A stretch of DNA of 53,148 nucleotides from an uncultured beta proteobacterium (GTDB lineage: Bacteria; Pseudomonadota; Gammaproteobacteria; Burkholderiales; SG8-41). The notes below the pieces were generated by a model. The model saw only the letters and a list, made by a program, of their open reading frames with translations, did not search any database and had not been told where the DNA came from. The stretch covers positions 6,655 through 59,802 of the forward strand of contig CADECM010000001.1 of the NCBI GenBank assembly GCA_902825845.1. Direction: 5' to 3'. A program made the translations under genes and the position numbers. Each line of letters begins with the position of its first letter. Position 1 is the stretch's first letter. This document shows positions 31,559-40,750 of this stretch, one piece after another.

Positions 31559-33691
31559 ATGGCGCAATCCCGCCTGCTGATCTGTAACTGCAACAAGACC
31601 ATGCCGCTGGACGGCAAGGCGCTGGGCAATGCGTTGGGGCGTGACGCGCCTTATGTGCACAGCGAATTGTGCCGCCGCCATATCGCGGCGTTCGAGGGCG
31701 CGGCCAAGTCGGGCGACGATCTGGTGGTGGCCTGCACGCAGGAAGCGCCGCTGTTCAGCGAATTGTACGAGCAGTGGCGCGGCGAAGGGCTTGCGCATGG
31801 CAAGTTGCAGTTCGTCAATATTCGCGAAACGGCGGGCTGGTCGGCGCAGGCCGCCAATGCCAGCGCAAAAATTGCAGCCTTGTTGTCGCTGGCGGACGCG
31901 CCGGAGCCCGAAGCGGTGGCCGCGGTCAGTTATCAGTCGGCCGGGCAGCTGCTGATCATCGGGCAGGGCGATGCCGCGCTGGCGTGGGCGGAGAAGCTGG
32001 CGGAACAACTGGACGTCAGCGTCCTGATCTCAAGCGCGGCGGGCCGCGGCGAGCTGCCGGGCGATCGGCGCTATCCGGTATTTTCCGGACGAAACGTGCA
32101 CGTCAGCGGCTATCTGGGCGCATTCGAGGTGTCGTGGGAGCAAGCCAATGCCATCGATCTCGAAGCCTGCACGCGCTGCAACGCCTGCATAGACGCGTGC
32201 CCGGAAAACGCGATCGGTTACGACTACCAGGTCGACACGGAAAAATGTCGTTCCCACCGCCAGTGCGTCACTGCGTGCGGCGATATTCGCGCGATTGATT
32301 TCGAGCGAAGCGCGCGCGCACGCGGTGATCGCTTTGATCTGGTGCTGGATTTGTCCCCGCGAGCACTGATCCGTCAGCATCAGCTGCCGCAGGGCTATTT
32401 CGCGCCGGGCGCCGATCCCCTGGAACAGGCGCTGGCTGCAAGCCAGCTGATGCAATGGGTGGGTGAGTTCGAAAAGCCACGCTTCGTCATCTACCGGGAA
32501 AAGAGCTGCGCGCATGGCCGTTCCAAAATCACGGGCTGCACGCAGTGTATCGATGTCTGTTCCGCCAACGCCATCAGCAGTGCCGGTGAAACGGTCAGCG
32601 TGTCGCCGTTCCTGTGCATGGGCTGTGGCGGTTGCGCGACGGTGTGTCCGTCGGGAGCGATGACCTATGCCTATCCGCGCGTGGCTGATCTGGGCGTGCG
32701 CATCAAGACCGTATTGACGGCGTATCGCAATGCCGGCGGCAGCGCGCCGGTGCTGTTGTTCCACAACACCGGCGACGGCCGCGCGCTTATCCAGCAGGTC
32801 GGGCGCCGGGCGGCGCAAACCGGGGGTCTCCCGGCGCGGGTGATTCCGCTGGAAATCCAGCATGTCGCGGCCTTGGGCATGGATCTCGCGCTCGGCGCAT
32901 ATGCGTTGGGCGCGGCACAGGTGGTGGTGCTGGCGGCGGGCAGCGAGGCGCCCGGCTATGTGGCGGCATCGCAACGGCAGTTGGCGATTGCGGGGGAAAT
33001 ATTGACCGGGCTGGGTTATGGCGAAGGTCACTTCAGCCTGGTCGAGGCCGAAGATGCCATGGCCGTGGCGGACGCACTGCGCAAGCTGGGCACGCCGCGC
33101 GCTGTCAAGCCGGCAACATTTAATTTGTTCAATGACAAGCGCGCCACGCTGGAATTCGCCTTCAATCATCTTCTTGCCAACGCGCCGGCGCCGGCCGCGG
33201 CAGTGGCGTTGTCACGCGGCGCGCCGTACGGCACGGTGCAGGTTGATACGTCGGCCTGCACCCTGTGCATGGCGTGCGTGGGCGCCTGTCCGCAAGGCGC
33301 GCTGCAATCGGCAAACGAGCTGCCGCAATTGCAATTTATCGAACGCAATTGCGTACAGTGCGGCCTATGCGAAAACACGTGCCCCGAAAAGGCAATCAGT
33401 CTGCGGCCGCGCTTGTTGCTCGACCGGCGGGCGAAAACAGCGGTGGTGCTGAATGAAGCGCAGCCGTTCCACTGCGTGCGCTGCGCCAAACCGTTTGCCA
33501 CCAAAACCATGATCGACACCATGGTGTCCAAGCTGACCACGCATGCGATGTTTGCCGGTGGCGCCGCATTGCGCCGCTTGCAGATGTGCGCGGATTGCCG
33601 CGTGATGGACCTGATGATGGAAAAAGACCCGGCGTCCATTCACGATTATGCGAAGGGCAAGGGCGGCAACAGCGATGGGGGCCGTACGTGA
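31559..33691 (+). CDS. Multi-cluster 4Fe-4S ferredoxin-type protein of the formate dehydrogenase locus
   Basis: A 710-residue iron-sulfur protein. I count six cysteine clusters: CTRCNACIDACPENAI and CRSHRQCVTAC near residue 205, CTQCIDVCSANAIS near 330, CMGCGGCATVCPSGAM near 350, CTLCMACVGACPQGAL near 570, and CVQCGLCENTCPEKAI near 600. The C-terminus has two CxxC pairs (CVRCAKPF, MCADCRVMD) that look like a zinc ribbon. No signal peptide or membrane segment is seen. Homologues sit in this position in betaproteobacterial formate dehydrogenase loci; a role in electron transfer or cluster delivery to the enzyme is inference. No Shine-Dalgarno is visible, since motif copy 9 occupies that place. 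It overlaps the TorD gene by four bases. Confidence 0.85.
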   Translation: MAQSRLLICNCNKTMPLDGKALGNALGRDAPYVHSELCRRHIAAFEGAAKSGDDLVVACTQEAPLFSELYEQWRGEGLAHGKLQFVNIRETAGWSAQAANASAKIAALLSLADAPEPEAVAAVSYQSAGQLLIIGQGDAALAWAEKLAEQLDVSVLISSAAGRGELPGDRRYPVFSGRNVHVSGYLGAFEVSWEQANAIDLEACTRCNACIDACPENAIGYDYQVDTEKCRSHRQCVTACGDIRAIDFERSARARGDRFDLVLDLSPRALIRQHQLPQGYFAPGADPLEQALAASQLMQWVGEFEKPRFVIYREKSCAHGRSKITGCTQCIDVCSANAISSAGETVSVSPFLCMGCGGCATVCPSGAMTYAYPRVADLGVRIKTVLTAYRNAGGSAPVLLFHNTGDGRALIQQVGRRAAQTGGLPARVIPLEIQHVAALGMDLALGAYALGAAQVVVLAAGSEAPGYVAASQRQLAIAGEILTGLGYGEGHFSLVEAEDAMAVADALRKLGTPRAVKPATFNLFNDKRATLEFAFNHLLANAPAPAAAVALSRGAPYGTVQVDTSACTLCMACVGACPQGALQSANELPQLQFIERNCVQCGLCENTCPEKAISLRPRLLLDRRAKTAVVLNEAQPFHCVRCAKPFATKTMIDTMVSKLTTHAMFAGGAALRRLQMCADCRVMDLMMEKDPASIHDYAKGKGGNSDGGRT

Positions 33692-34314
33692 ACGATGCTA
33701 ACGTGGCTGCGGAACTGGACGAGACGGATTACTGGCGCGCCGGGCTTTACGCGTTGATCGGACGCCTGTTCTTTGCCGCGCCCGATGCCGTGCTGTTGTC
33801 ACAACTGACGGCGAGTATTGCGGCCGGGGGCGCGGACAGTAGCGCCGGCGATACGGTATTGGGCGCGGTTTGGGCGCAACTGGTGGCGGTCTGCGCAAGT
33901 GCCGATGTGGCTGCGTTGCAGCATGAACATGCGATGTTGTTTGTTGGCGTGGGCAAGACTCCGGTAACCCCATACACCTCGGCCTATGTGGCGGGTGTTT
34001 CGCCGGAGCGCCATTTGCTGTTGCTCAAGCAGCAACTTGAGCAATGGGGGCTGGCCGGTGATGCGGCAACGGCGATGCCCGAAGATCACATCGCGGGGGT
34101 GTGTGACACCATGCGCCATGTCATCGAGCGGGGCGAATCCGTTGCGGTGCAAAAAGCCTTTTTCGACACGTACATCTACGCGCAAGGCAGGGCGCTTTGT
34201 GACCGGCTGGCGGCTGTCGAACCCTCCGGCTTCTACCGGCAAGTGGCGCGTTTTACGCAAGCCTTTCTGGTGGTTGAGTACGAGGGATTTGCCATGGTTT
34301 CCTCACCCCCATGA
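33688..34314 (+). CDS. TorD/DmsD-type molybdoenzyme chaperone
   Basis: A 208-residue all-helical protein with the TorD-like pattern: YWRAGLYALIGRLFFAAPDA at the N-terminus, the signature region LQHEHAMLFVGVGKTPVTPY, then LLLKQQLEQWGLAGD, MPEDHIAGVCDTMRHVIERG and FYRQVARFTQAFLVVEYEGF. Such chaperones bind Tat signal peptides or apo-enzyme and hold the molybdoenzyme until the cofactor is inserted. The likely client is the formate dehydrogenase alpha subunit downstream. The GTG start overlaps the ferredoxin stop (GTGA), giving translational coupling. Confidence 0.88.
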   Translation: MNDANVAAELDETDYWRAGLYALIGRLFFAAPDAVLLSQLTASIAAGGADSSAGDTVLGAVWAQLVAVCASADVAALQHEHAMLFVGVGKTPVTPYTSAYVAGVSPERHLLLLKQQLEQWGLAGDAATAMPEDHIAGVCDTMRHVIERGESVAVQKAFFDTYIYAQGRALCDRLAAVEPSGFYRQVARFTQAFLVVEYEGFAMVSSPP

Positions 34315-34510
34315 GTGTTTTGCAATGGGCGGGAACGCAACAGTCAGTATGTTGTAAGGGTTAAGGTTTGGCGCCCGAAACTGTTTCCGCGGGAGTTGAT
34401 CGCTGCTCTTGCGTGCCGTTTTCTTTGCGTGTAGCTTCAGCCGTCGTGATGGCGGCATATGGCGGGCAGGGTGTCAGCTCCGGCCGCGAACAATCAAACG
34501 AGGAGATTGT

Positions 34511-34708
34511 ATGAACGATCCGAAACGAATATCGCGCCGCCGTTTGCTGTTTGCCGCGGGTGCCGGGAGTGCTGCCGTTACGGTTCTGGCAACCGCGCAC
34601 AAACAGGACGCCGGCCAATCCTCCGCAAAAGCGACACCCGCCGCGGACGGCGCCGGCTATCGGCTGACCGAGCATATCAGCAACTATTATCGTACCGCCA
34701 AGGTCTGA
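34511..34708 (+). CDS. Formate dehydrogenase region Tat-target small protein
   Basis: A 65-residue protein carrying a twin-arginine signal (RRRLLFAAGAGSAAVTVLA) and ending GYRLTEHISNYYRTAKV. This fits the small 'formate dehydrogenase region TAT target' family found before alpha subunits. GAGGAGATTGT provides a strong ribosome binding site. It lies 11 bases before the alpha-subunit gene, so co-translation and perhaps co-export are likely. Its biochemical role is not known. Confidence 0.88.
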   Translation: MNDPKRISRRRLLFAAGAGSAAVTVLATAHKQDAGQSSAKATPAADGAGYRLTEHISNYYRTAKV

Positions 34709-34719
34709 GGAGACCAGTC

Positions 34720-37659
34720 ATGTTGCTTACCAGGACATCCGCCGGCGTCGCCACAGGGCGCGGCCGCCTGTCGCGCAGTGTTTCCAGCATGCTCGGCCGT
34801 ACGGTCGATCGCCGCACCTTCCTCAAGCGATCGGGCATCGCGGCCGGAGCCGGCGTGGCCGCGGCGAATGCGACTTTCAGTATCGTCAAGCCCGCCCAGG
34901 CGGCGGATCCGGCGGCCGTCAAAACGGAAATCAAACGCACGGTGTGCACGCATTGTTCGGTGGGCTGCGCCATCGATGCGGTGGTGCAAAATGGCGTGTG
35001 GGTGCGGCAGGAGCCGGTATTCGATTCGCCCATCAATCTCGGCGCGCATTGCGCCAAGGGCGCGTCGATCCGTGAACACGGCATGACGCACGATTCTCAC
35101 CGGCTCAAATCCCCGATGAAGCTGGTGGGCGGCAAGTGGCAAAAGGTGTCGTGGGACGAGGCGCTGAACGAGGTCAGCAAAAAGCTGCTCGACATCCGCA
35201 AGAAAGACGGCCCGGACGCGACCTTCTGGGTCGGGTCTTCCAAGCACAATAACGAGCAGGCGTATCTGTTCCGCAAATTCGTTTCGTTCTTTGGCACCAA
35301 CAACATGGATCACCAGGCGCGCATCTGCCATTCCACCACGGTGGCGGGCGTCGCGAACACCTGGGGCTATGGCGCAATGACCAACTCGTACAACGACGAG
35401 CAGAATTCGAAGGCGATTCTGTTTTTCGGCTCCAACGCGGCAGAAGCACATCCGGTGTCCATGCTGCACACCCTGCACGCGAAGGAAAATGGCGCGAAAG
35501 TGATTTGCGTCGATCCGCGGTTCACACGCACGGCCGCCAAGGCGGACAAGTACTACCGCATTCGTTCCGGCACCGACGTTGCCTTCCTCATGGGCATGCT
35601 GCATCACATCTTCAAGAACGGCTGGGAAGACAAGGCATACCTTGCCGCGCGCGTCTACGGCATCGACAAGGTGAAGGAGGAGGCAGCCAAATGGACGCCG
35701 GAAGAGGTCGAGCGTGTCACCGGCATGAAGGAAGCGGAAGTGCGCGACGTGGCGGAAACCATGGCCAAGAACAAGCCCAGCACGATCGTGTGGGCGATGG
35801 GCCAGACACAGCACACAAACGGCAATGCGATTGTGCGCGCATCCTGCATTTTGCAGCTGGCGCTCGGCAATGTCGGCGTGTCGGGCGGCGGCACAAATAT
35901 CTACCGCGGCCATGACAATGTGCAGGGCGCGACGGACGTGGGTCCGAATCCGGATTCGCTGCCCGGTTACTATGGCCTCGCCGCGGGATCGTGGGCGCAT
36001 TTTTCGCGCGTGTGGGGCGTCGATCCGGAGTGGATCAAGAAGCAGTTTGCCACCCCGGCCATGATGGAAAAGCCGGGTATCACGGTATCGCGCTGGATCG
36101 ATGCCGTACTGGAAAAGAATGAACTCATCGATCAGGATTCGAACCTGAAAGCAGTTGTGTTCTGGGGCCACGCGCCAAACAGCCAGACGCGCGGCAAGGA
36201 AATGATCGATGCCATCAAGAAGCTGGAACTGCTGGTGGTGATCGACCCCTATCCTTCGGCGACCGCGGCGATGGCGGCGATGGCACGGCAGGACGGCGTG
36301 TACCTGTTGCCGGCGGCAACGCAGCTCGAATGCGCGGGTTCCGCCACGGCGTCGAACCGCTCGCTGCAGTGGCGCGAAAAAGTCATCGAGCCGATGTTCG
36401 AGTCGCGTACCGATCATATGATCATGTATCAGCTGGCGCAAAAATTCGGCTATGCGGATCAGTTGCTGGGCAAGCAGGCCGACGGCAAGCTGGGCATCAA
36501 GCTGGTCAAGGGTGCGCGCGGCATGGACGAACCGGATGTCGAGGATATTCTGCGCGAAATCAATCGCGGCATCTGGACCATCGGCTATACCGGACAGTCG
36601 CCCGAGCGGCTGCAGGCGCATATGCGCAATATGCATGTGTTCGACATCAAGACGCTACGGGCAAAAGGCGGCAAGGATGCCAAGACCGGCTATGTGCTGG
36701 ATGGCGACTATTTCGGTTTGCCCTGGCCGTGCTTCGGCAGCGCGGCCATCAAGCATCCGGGATCGCCGAATCTGTATCAGACCGACCGCCATGTGATGGA
36801 TGGCGGCGGCAATTTTCGCGCCAATTTCGGCGTCGAGCGCGACGGCGTGTCCCTGCTGGCGGAGGACGGATCGCACTCAAAGGGCGCCGACATTACCACC
36901 GGCTATCCGGAATTTGATCACGTGCTGGTCAAGAAACTGGGGTGGTGGGACGAGTTGACCGAAGCGGAGCAGAAGGCGGCCGACGGCAAGAACTGGAAAA
37001 CCGATCTGTCGGGCGGCATTCAACGCGTGGTGATGAAACACGGTTGCCATCCGTTCGGCAACGCCAAGGCGCGCGCGGTGGTGTGGAATTTTCCGGATCC
37101 GGTGCCGTTGCACCGCGAAGCGCTGTATTCGCCGCGCCCCGATCTGATCGACAAGTACCCCACGCACCCCGACCAGAAGAACCGCTGGCGTCTGCCCGTA
37201 CTGTTCAAGAGTGTGCAGGACGCCAACAAGGACGCGGGAAAATCCTATCCGCTGATCATGACCAGCGGTCGCCTCACGGAATACGAAGGCGGCGGAGACG
37301 AGACGCGCTCCAATCCGTGGCTGGCGGAATTGCAGCAGGAGATGTTTGTCGAGATCAACCCCAAGGACGCCAACGATCGCGGCGTGCGCAACAACGAGTA
37401 TGTGTGGGTCGAATCGCCGACCAAGGCGAAACTCAAGGTCAAGACACTGGTCACCGAACGGGTGGGGGCGGGCACCGTGTTCCTGCCGTTTCACTTCGCG
37501 GGTTGGTGGATGGGCCAGGATTTGCGCGACAAATATCCGGAAGGCAGCGCGCCGATCGTGCGCGGAGAATCGGTCAATACCGCAACGACCTACGGCTACG
37601 ACATCGTTACCATGATGCAGGAATCCAAAACCACGCTGTGCCAGGTTTCGAAAGCCTAG
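34720..37659 (+). CDS. fdhA: Formate dehydrogenase, alpha (molybdo/tungstopterin) subunit
   Basis: A 979-residue catalytic subunit. The twin-arginine signal is DRRTFLKRSGIAAGAGVAAA near residues 30-50, so it is exported folded. The N-terminal 4Fe-4S ligands are CTHCSVGC plus the Cys in INLGAHCAKG. The metal ligand is a cysteine at residue 203 (ARICHSTTVAGV), at the position of selenocysteine in E. coli FdnG; the adjacent His is retained. GAMTNSYND and the C-terminal pterin-binding half follow. The start at 34720 has GAGGAGACCAGTC upstream. The tungstate importer genes downstream suggest the metal may be W. It forms a complex with the beta and gamma subunits encoded next. Confidence 0.93.
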   Translation: MLLTRTSAGVATGRGRLSRSVSSMLGRTVDRRTFLKRSGIAAGAGVAAANATFSIVKPAQAADPAAVKTEIKRTVCTHCSVGCAIDAVVQNGVWVRQEPVFDSPINLGAHCAKGASIREHGMTHDSHRLKSPMKLVGGKWQKVSWDEALNEVSKKLLDIRKKDGPDATFWVGSSKHNNEQAYLFRKFVSFFGTNNMDHQARICHSTTVAGVANTWGYGAMTNSYNDEQNSKAILFFGSNAAEAHPVSMLHTLHAKENGAKVICVDPRFTRTAAKADKYYRIRSGTDVAFLMGMLHHIFKNGWEDKAYLAARVYGIDKVKEEAAKWTPEEVERVTGMKEAEVRDVAETMAKNKPSTIVWAMGQTQHTNGNAIVRASCILQLALGNVGVSGGGTNIYRGHDNVQGATDVGPNPDSLPGYYGLAAGSWAHFSRVWGVDPEWIKKQFATPAMMEKPGITVSRWIDAVLEKNELIDQDSNLKAVVFWGHAPNSQTRGKEMIDAIKKLELLVVIDPYPSATAAMAAMARQDGVYLLPAATQLECAGSATASNRSLQWREKVIEPMFESRTDHMIMYQLAQKFGYADQLLGKQADGKLGIKLVKGARGMDEPDVEDILREINRGIWTIGYTGQSPERLQAHMRNMHVFDIKTLRAKGGKDAKTGYVLDGDYFGLPWPCFGSAAIKHPGSPNLYQTDRHVMDGGGNFRANFGVERDGVSLLAEDGSHSKGADITTGYPEFDHVLVKKLGWWDELTEAEQKAADGKNWKTDLSGGIQRVVMKHGCHPFGNAKARAVVWNFPDPVPLHREALYSPRPDLIDKYPTHPDQKNRWRLPVLFKSVQDANKDAGKSYPLIMTSGRLTEYEGGGDETRSNPWLAELQQEMFVEINPKDANDRGVRNNEYVWVESPTKAKLKVKTLVTERVGAGTVFLPFHFAGWWMGQDLRDKYPEGSAPIVRGESVNTATTYGYDIVTMMQESKTTLCQVSKA

Positions 37660-37690
37660 CCCGTACCCAATCAGACGAGGAGCTTTGACC

Positions 37691-38335
37691 ATGGCACGTA
37701 TGAAATTTTTGTGTGATGCGGAACGCTGCATAGAGTGCAACGGCTGTGTGACGGCCTGTAAACAGGAGCACGAAGTACCCTGGGGGGTAAACCGGCGGCG
37801 GGTGGTGACGCTGAATGACGGCGTGGCCGGCGCCGAAAAATCGCTGTCGGTGGCGTGCATGCACTGCTCGGACGCGCCGTGCATGTCGGTGTGTCCGGTG
37901 GATTGCTTTTACACCACCACGGAAGGCGTGGTCCTGCACGACAAGGATCAGTGCATCGGCTGCGGCTACTGCTTCTATGCCTGTCCGTTCGGCGCGCCGC
38001 AGTTTCCGCAGGACGGGGCCTTCGGCATGCGCGGCAAGATGGACAAATGCACCTTCTGCGCGGGCGGCCCCGAGGCGGACAATTCGCCCGAGGAATTTCG
38101 CAAGTATGGCCGCAATCGGCTGGCGGAAGGCAAGCTGCCGGCCTGCGCCGAGATGTGCGCGACCAAAGCCCTGCTGGGCGGTGACGCGGACGAGGTGGCG
38201 AACATTTTCCGCGATCGCGTGATGAATCGTGACGGCAAGGGCGCCAGCGTATTTGGCTGGGCGACCGCCTATGGCAAACAAGACAAGGCCGCGCCGGCGG
38301 CGCAATCGGCGCCCAAACCCGGAGCCAAACCGTGA
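37691..38335 (+). CDS. fdhB: Formate dehydrogenase, beta (4 x 4Fe-4S) subunit
   Basis: A 214-residue ferredoxin-type subunit that passes electrons from the alpha subunit to the membrane cytochrome. Four cysteine groups are present: CIECNGCVTACK, CMHCSDAPCMSVCP, CIGCGYCFYACPFGAP, and CTFCAGG paired with CAEMCATKAL. It has no signal peptide, so it should be exported with the alpha subunit by the Tat system. It lacks the C-terminal membrane helix of FdnH, as in shorter beta subunits. GAGGAGCTTTGACC precedes the ATG. Its stop overlaps the next gene's GTG. Confidence 0.92.
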   Translation: MARMKFLCDAERCIECNGCVTACKQEHEVPWGVNRRRVVTLNDGVAGAEKSLSVACMHCSDAPCMSVCPVDCFYTTTEGVVLHDKDQCIGCGYCFYACPFGAPQFPQDGAFGMRGKMDKCTFCAGGPEADNSPEEFRKYGRNRLAEGKLPACAEMCATKALLGGDADEVANIFRDRVMNRDGKGASVFGWATAYGKQDKAAPAAQSAPKPGAKP

Positions 38336-38559
38336 GCGGGCGCACGGTTGTTGCCTGTGCCGCGCTGGCGGCGGGGCTGATGGCGGGTTGCGGCGAACGG
38401 CCCGCCGCCACCGTGTACAAGCAAGGCGAGTATTCCGGCAAGCCAGACACGCAGCCGTGGGCGGGCGCGCCCTTCAACGGCGACCGGCTGGCGTGGGATC
38501 GCGCCATCAAGTCACGCACCAGCCATCAGAACGAGTATTCGCGCGCAGCCGCGAAGTAA
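38332..38559 (+). CDS. Small lipoprotein within the formate dehydrogenase operon
   Basis: A 75-residue lipoprotein: the signal peptide runs to AGLMAGCGE with the acylated cysteine at residue 20. The mature part (VYKQGEYSGKPDTQPW, FNGDRLAWDRAIKSRTSHQN) is hydrophilic with a recognisable WDRAIKxRTxxQNEY end. The GTG start overlaps the beta-subunit stop, and the gamma-subunit gene follows 18 bases later, so it belongs to the operon. I know of no defined function. An assembly role at the periplasmic face is only a guess. Confidence 0.75.
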   Translation: MSGRTVVACAALAAGLMAGCGERPAATVYKQGEYSGKPDTQPWAGAPFNGDRLAWDRAIKSRTSHQNEYSRAAAK

Positions 38560-38577
38560 GGCGCTCAGGAGAAAGCC

Positions 38578-39615
38578 ATGATGAGGAGTCATCCGACGCA
38601 ATGGTTGCTCAGTGTGTTTGTGACGGTACTGCTGTGCTGTGGCGTGAGCCATGCGCAAAGTGACGGTGCGCGGCAACAGATCCAGCGCCAGCAGACGCAG
38701 CCTGGCAACAATGCGCCGGTGTGGCGCGAGGTGCGCGGCGGTGACAACCCGTACCAGACCACGCAAGTGCGCGGGCCGGAGTCGGCCGTACTCATCCAGT
38801 CCGGCGGCGAGACCTGGCGCCAGACGCGGCGGGTGTTCACCTATTACGGCGGCTGGGTGCTCACGATTGTGCCGTTGCTGATCGCGCTGTTCTACTGGCG
38901 CAAGGGTGCCATCCGGCTCAAGGGCAAGCCCACCGGCCGCAGCGTGCAACGCTTCAGCAGCTGGCAGCGCATGGTGCACTGGACGGTCGCGATTACGTTT
39001 TGCCTGCTCGCGCTGTCGGGGCTGATCATGCTGTTCGGCAAATACATCATGATGCCGGTGTTCGGGCGCACCTTGTTTTCCTGGATTGCGGTGCTGTGCA
39101 AGAATCTGCACAACTTCGTCGGTCCGGTATTTGCGTTTGCGCTGATGCTGATGATTCTGACGTTCATCCGCGACAATCTGCCGAAGGCCCATGACATCAA
39201 ATGGCTTGCCAAGCTGGGTGGCATGTTGTCGGGCGAACATGTGCCGTCCGGCCGCTTCAACGCCGGCGAAAAAGTGTGGTTCTGGATTGGCGTGTTGCTG
39301 CTGGGCGTTGTCGTGAGCATCACCGGTTTCATACTGGATTTCCCGAATTTCGCGCAGGTGCGCGCCACCATGCAATTGGCCAGCGTGGTTCACGCCGTCG
39401 CCGCCATGGCGTTCATTGCGCTGTTTCTGGGTCATGTTTATATGGGCACCATCGGCACCGAGGGGGCCTACCGGGCAATGCGCACCGGCGCGGTGGATGA
39501 AACCTGGGCGAAGGAACACCACGAATACTGGTTCGACGAAGTGAGCCGGGCGCAACCGGCCCCCGCACGCGGCGCGCAAGGCGACTTTGGCGCGGCGGCA
39601 ATAAAGCAAGGGTAA
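38578..39615 (+). CDS. Formate dehydrogenase, gamma (cytochrome b556) subunit
   Basis: A 345-residue membrane subunit. After a cleavable signal peptide (ending GVSHAQ near residue 26) and a periplasmic region, there are four or five membrane helices, including YGGWVLTIVPLLIALFYW, WQRMVHWTVAITFCLLALSG, LHNFVGPVFAFALMLMILTF and VVHAVAAMAFIALFLGHVYM. Candidate haem ligands are the His of MVHW, the His of NLHNF and the histidines of the last helix. It takes electrons from the beta subunit to quinone. The N-terminal extension is typical of the longer FdoI-like proteins in betaproteobacteria. CAGGAGAAAGCC precedes the ATG. Confidence 0.92.
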   Translation: MMRSHPTQWLLSVFVTVLLCCGVSHAQSDGARQQIQRQQTQPGNNAPVWREVRGGDNPYQTTQVRGPESAVLIQSGGETWRQTRRVFTYYGGWVLTIVPLLIALFYWRKGAIRLKGKPTGRSVQRFSSWQRMVHWTVAITFCLLALSGLIMLFGKYIMMPVFGRTLFSWIAVLCKNLHNFVGPVFAFALMLMILTFIRDNLPKAHDIKWLAKLGGMLSGEHVPSGRFNAGEKVWFWIGVLLLGVVVSITGFILDFPNFAQVRATMQLASVVHAVAAMAFIALFLGHVYMGTIGTEGAYRAMRTGAVDETWAKEHHEYWFDEVSRAQPAPARGAQGDFGAAAIKQG

Positions 39616-39620
39616 ATCTG

Positions 39621-39866
39621 ATGATCTTCCGCACATGCCTTAAATGGGCGCCGCTGTTGCTGGTTGGCGCAGCCATCGGTCTGGCCAATGCCAAGCTTCC
39701 GCCACCACCGCCGGCCGATCCGGAAAAGGCCGCGGCGGCCAAGGCGAAAGCCGCCGAGACGGCAAAACAGTCAGCCGCGCTGCTGGAAAAATACATGGAT
39801 CGCGCGGTGGATAATTACAAGAAAAATGCGGGCAACGCCGCGGCCAAACCGGCAGATAGAAAATAA
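39621..39866 (+). CDS. Small exported protein at the end of the formate dehydrogenase operon
   Basis: An 81-residue protein with a signal peptide (LKWAPLLLVGAAIGLANA) and a mature part of PPPPPADPEKAAAAKAKAAE followed by a charged helix (LLEKYMDRAVDNYKKN). It starts five bases after the gamma-subunit stop. The mature chain is low-complexity and I recognise no domain. It could be a small periplasmic accessory of the enzyme complex; that is inference from position only. Confidence 0.7.
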   Translation: MIFRTCLKWAPLLLVGAAIGLANAKLPPPPPADPEKAAAAKAKAAETAKQSAALLEKYMDRAVDNYKKNAGNAAAKPADRK

Positions 39867-40040
39867 CGGGGATTCCGCCGAACAGCGGCGCACGCGGATC
39901 GCGGTAATCGTGCCGCATGTGGTGGCGCCAGCAGGAGTTGCGCCAGGCCCGGTCCAGGCCCGCGGTACAAGATGAGCGTCCGTGATCCCGGGAACCGCCA
40001 TTGCGCGCGTGTTCCGTCTCCCCCAACTGCCGTTTCCTGA

Positions 40041-40745
40041 ATGAATGACATCTCGCAGGCGCTGAGCGCCGCCGCGCAGCTGATTGTCAGCGCGGATACC
40101 ACGCTGGTATCGATCATCGCGCTCAGCATCAAAGTCAGTCTGGTCGCGGTGCTGATCGCGGCGGCGATTGGCCTGCCCGCCGGCGCGCTGCTGGCGATTG
40201 CGCGATTTCCCGGCAGACAGGCGTTGGTGGCGGTACTCAACGCGCTGATGGGACTGCCGCCGGTGGTGGTGGGATTGCTCATATACCTGTTGCTGTCGCG
40301 TGCCGGACCGTTGGGCGAGTTCGGGTTGTTGTTCACGCCGGCGGCGATGGTTGTCGCGCAGGCGGTGCTGGTGACGCCCATCGTTGCCGCGCTCACGCGG
40401 CAGGTGATCGAGGACGCGTGGTTCGAATACGAGGAGCAACTGCGGTCGCTGGGGGCCGGCACCATGGACGCGGCGCTCACGCTGCTATGGGATACGCGCT
40501 TTGCGCTGGTGACGGTGCTATTGGCGGGCTTTGGCCGAGCCGCGGCCGAGGTGGGCGCGGTGATGATCGTCGGCGGCAATATCGATGGCGTGACGCGGGT
40601 GATGACCACCGCCATAGCGCTGGAAACGAGCAAGGGCGATCTACCGCTGGCACTCGGGCTGGGCGTGGTACTGCTGGGCATTGTCATCGGACTGAATCTG
40701 CTGGCGCACTGGGTAAAGCTCGGCGCCCAGCGTTATCACGGCTGA
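40041..40745 (+). CDS. tupB: Tungstate ABC transporter permease TupB
   Basis: A 234-residue membrane permease with about five helices (STIIALSIKVSLVAVLIAAA-type start, MGLPPVVVGLLIYLLLSRAG, MVVAQAVLVTPIVAALTRQV). The cytoplasmic EAA-like loop, EEQLRSLGAGTMDAALTLLW, contacts the ATPase. Sequence and order with tupC and tupA fit the tungstate-specific Tup system rather than ModB. The gap from the upstream small gene is 174 bases without other genes, so it may have its own promoter. No strong Shine-Dalgarno is seen. Confidence 0.88.
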   Translation: MNDISQALSAAAQLIVSADTTLVSIIALSIKVSLVAVLIAAAIGLPAGALLAIARFPGRQALVAVLNALMGLPPVVVGLLIYLLLSRAGPLGEFGLLFTPAAMVVAQAVLVTPIVAALTRQVIEDAWFEYEEQLRSLGAGTMDAALTLLWDTRFALVTVLLAGFGRAAAEVGAVMIVGGNIDGVTRVMTTAIALETSKGDLPLALGLGVVLLGIVIGLNLLAHWVKLGAQRYHG

Positions 40746-40750
40746 CGGAC

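Noticed and set aside
34377..34387. Short palindrome GAAAC-T-GTTTC upstream of the formate dehydrogenase Tat-target gene
   Set aside because: Five-base arms are too short to call an operator without repeats elsewhere or a known regulator.
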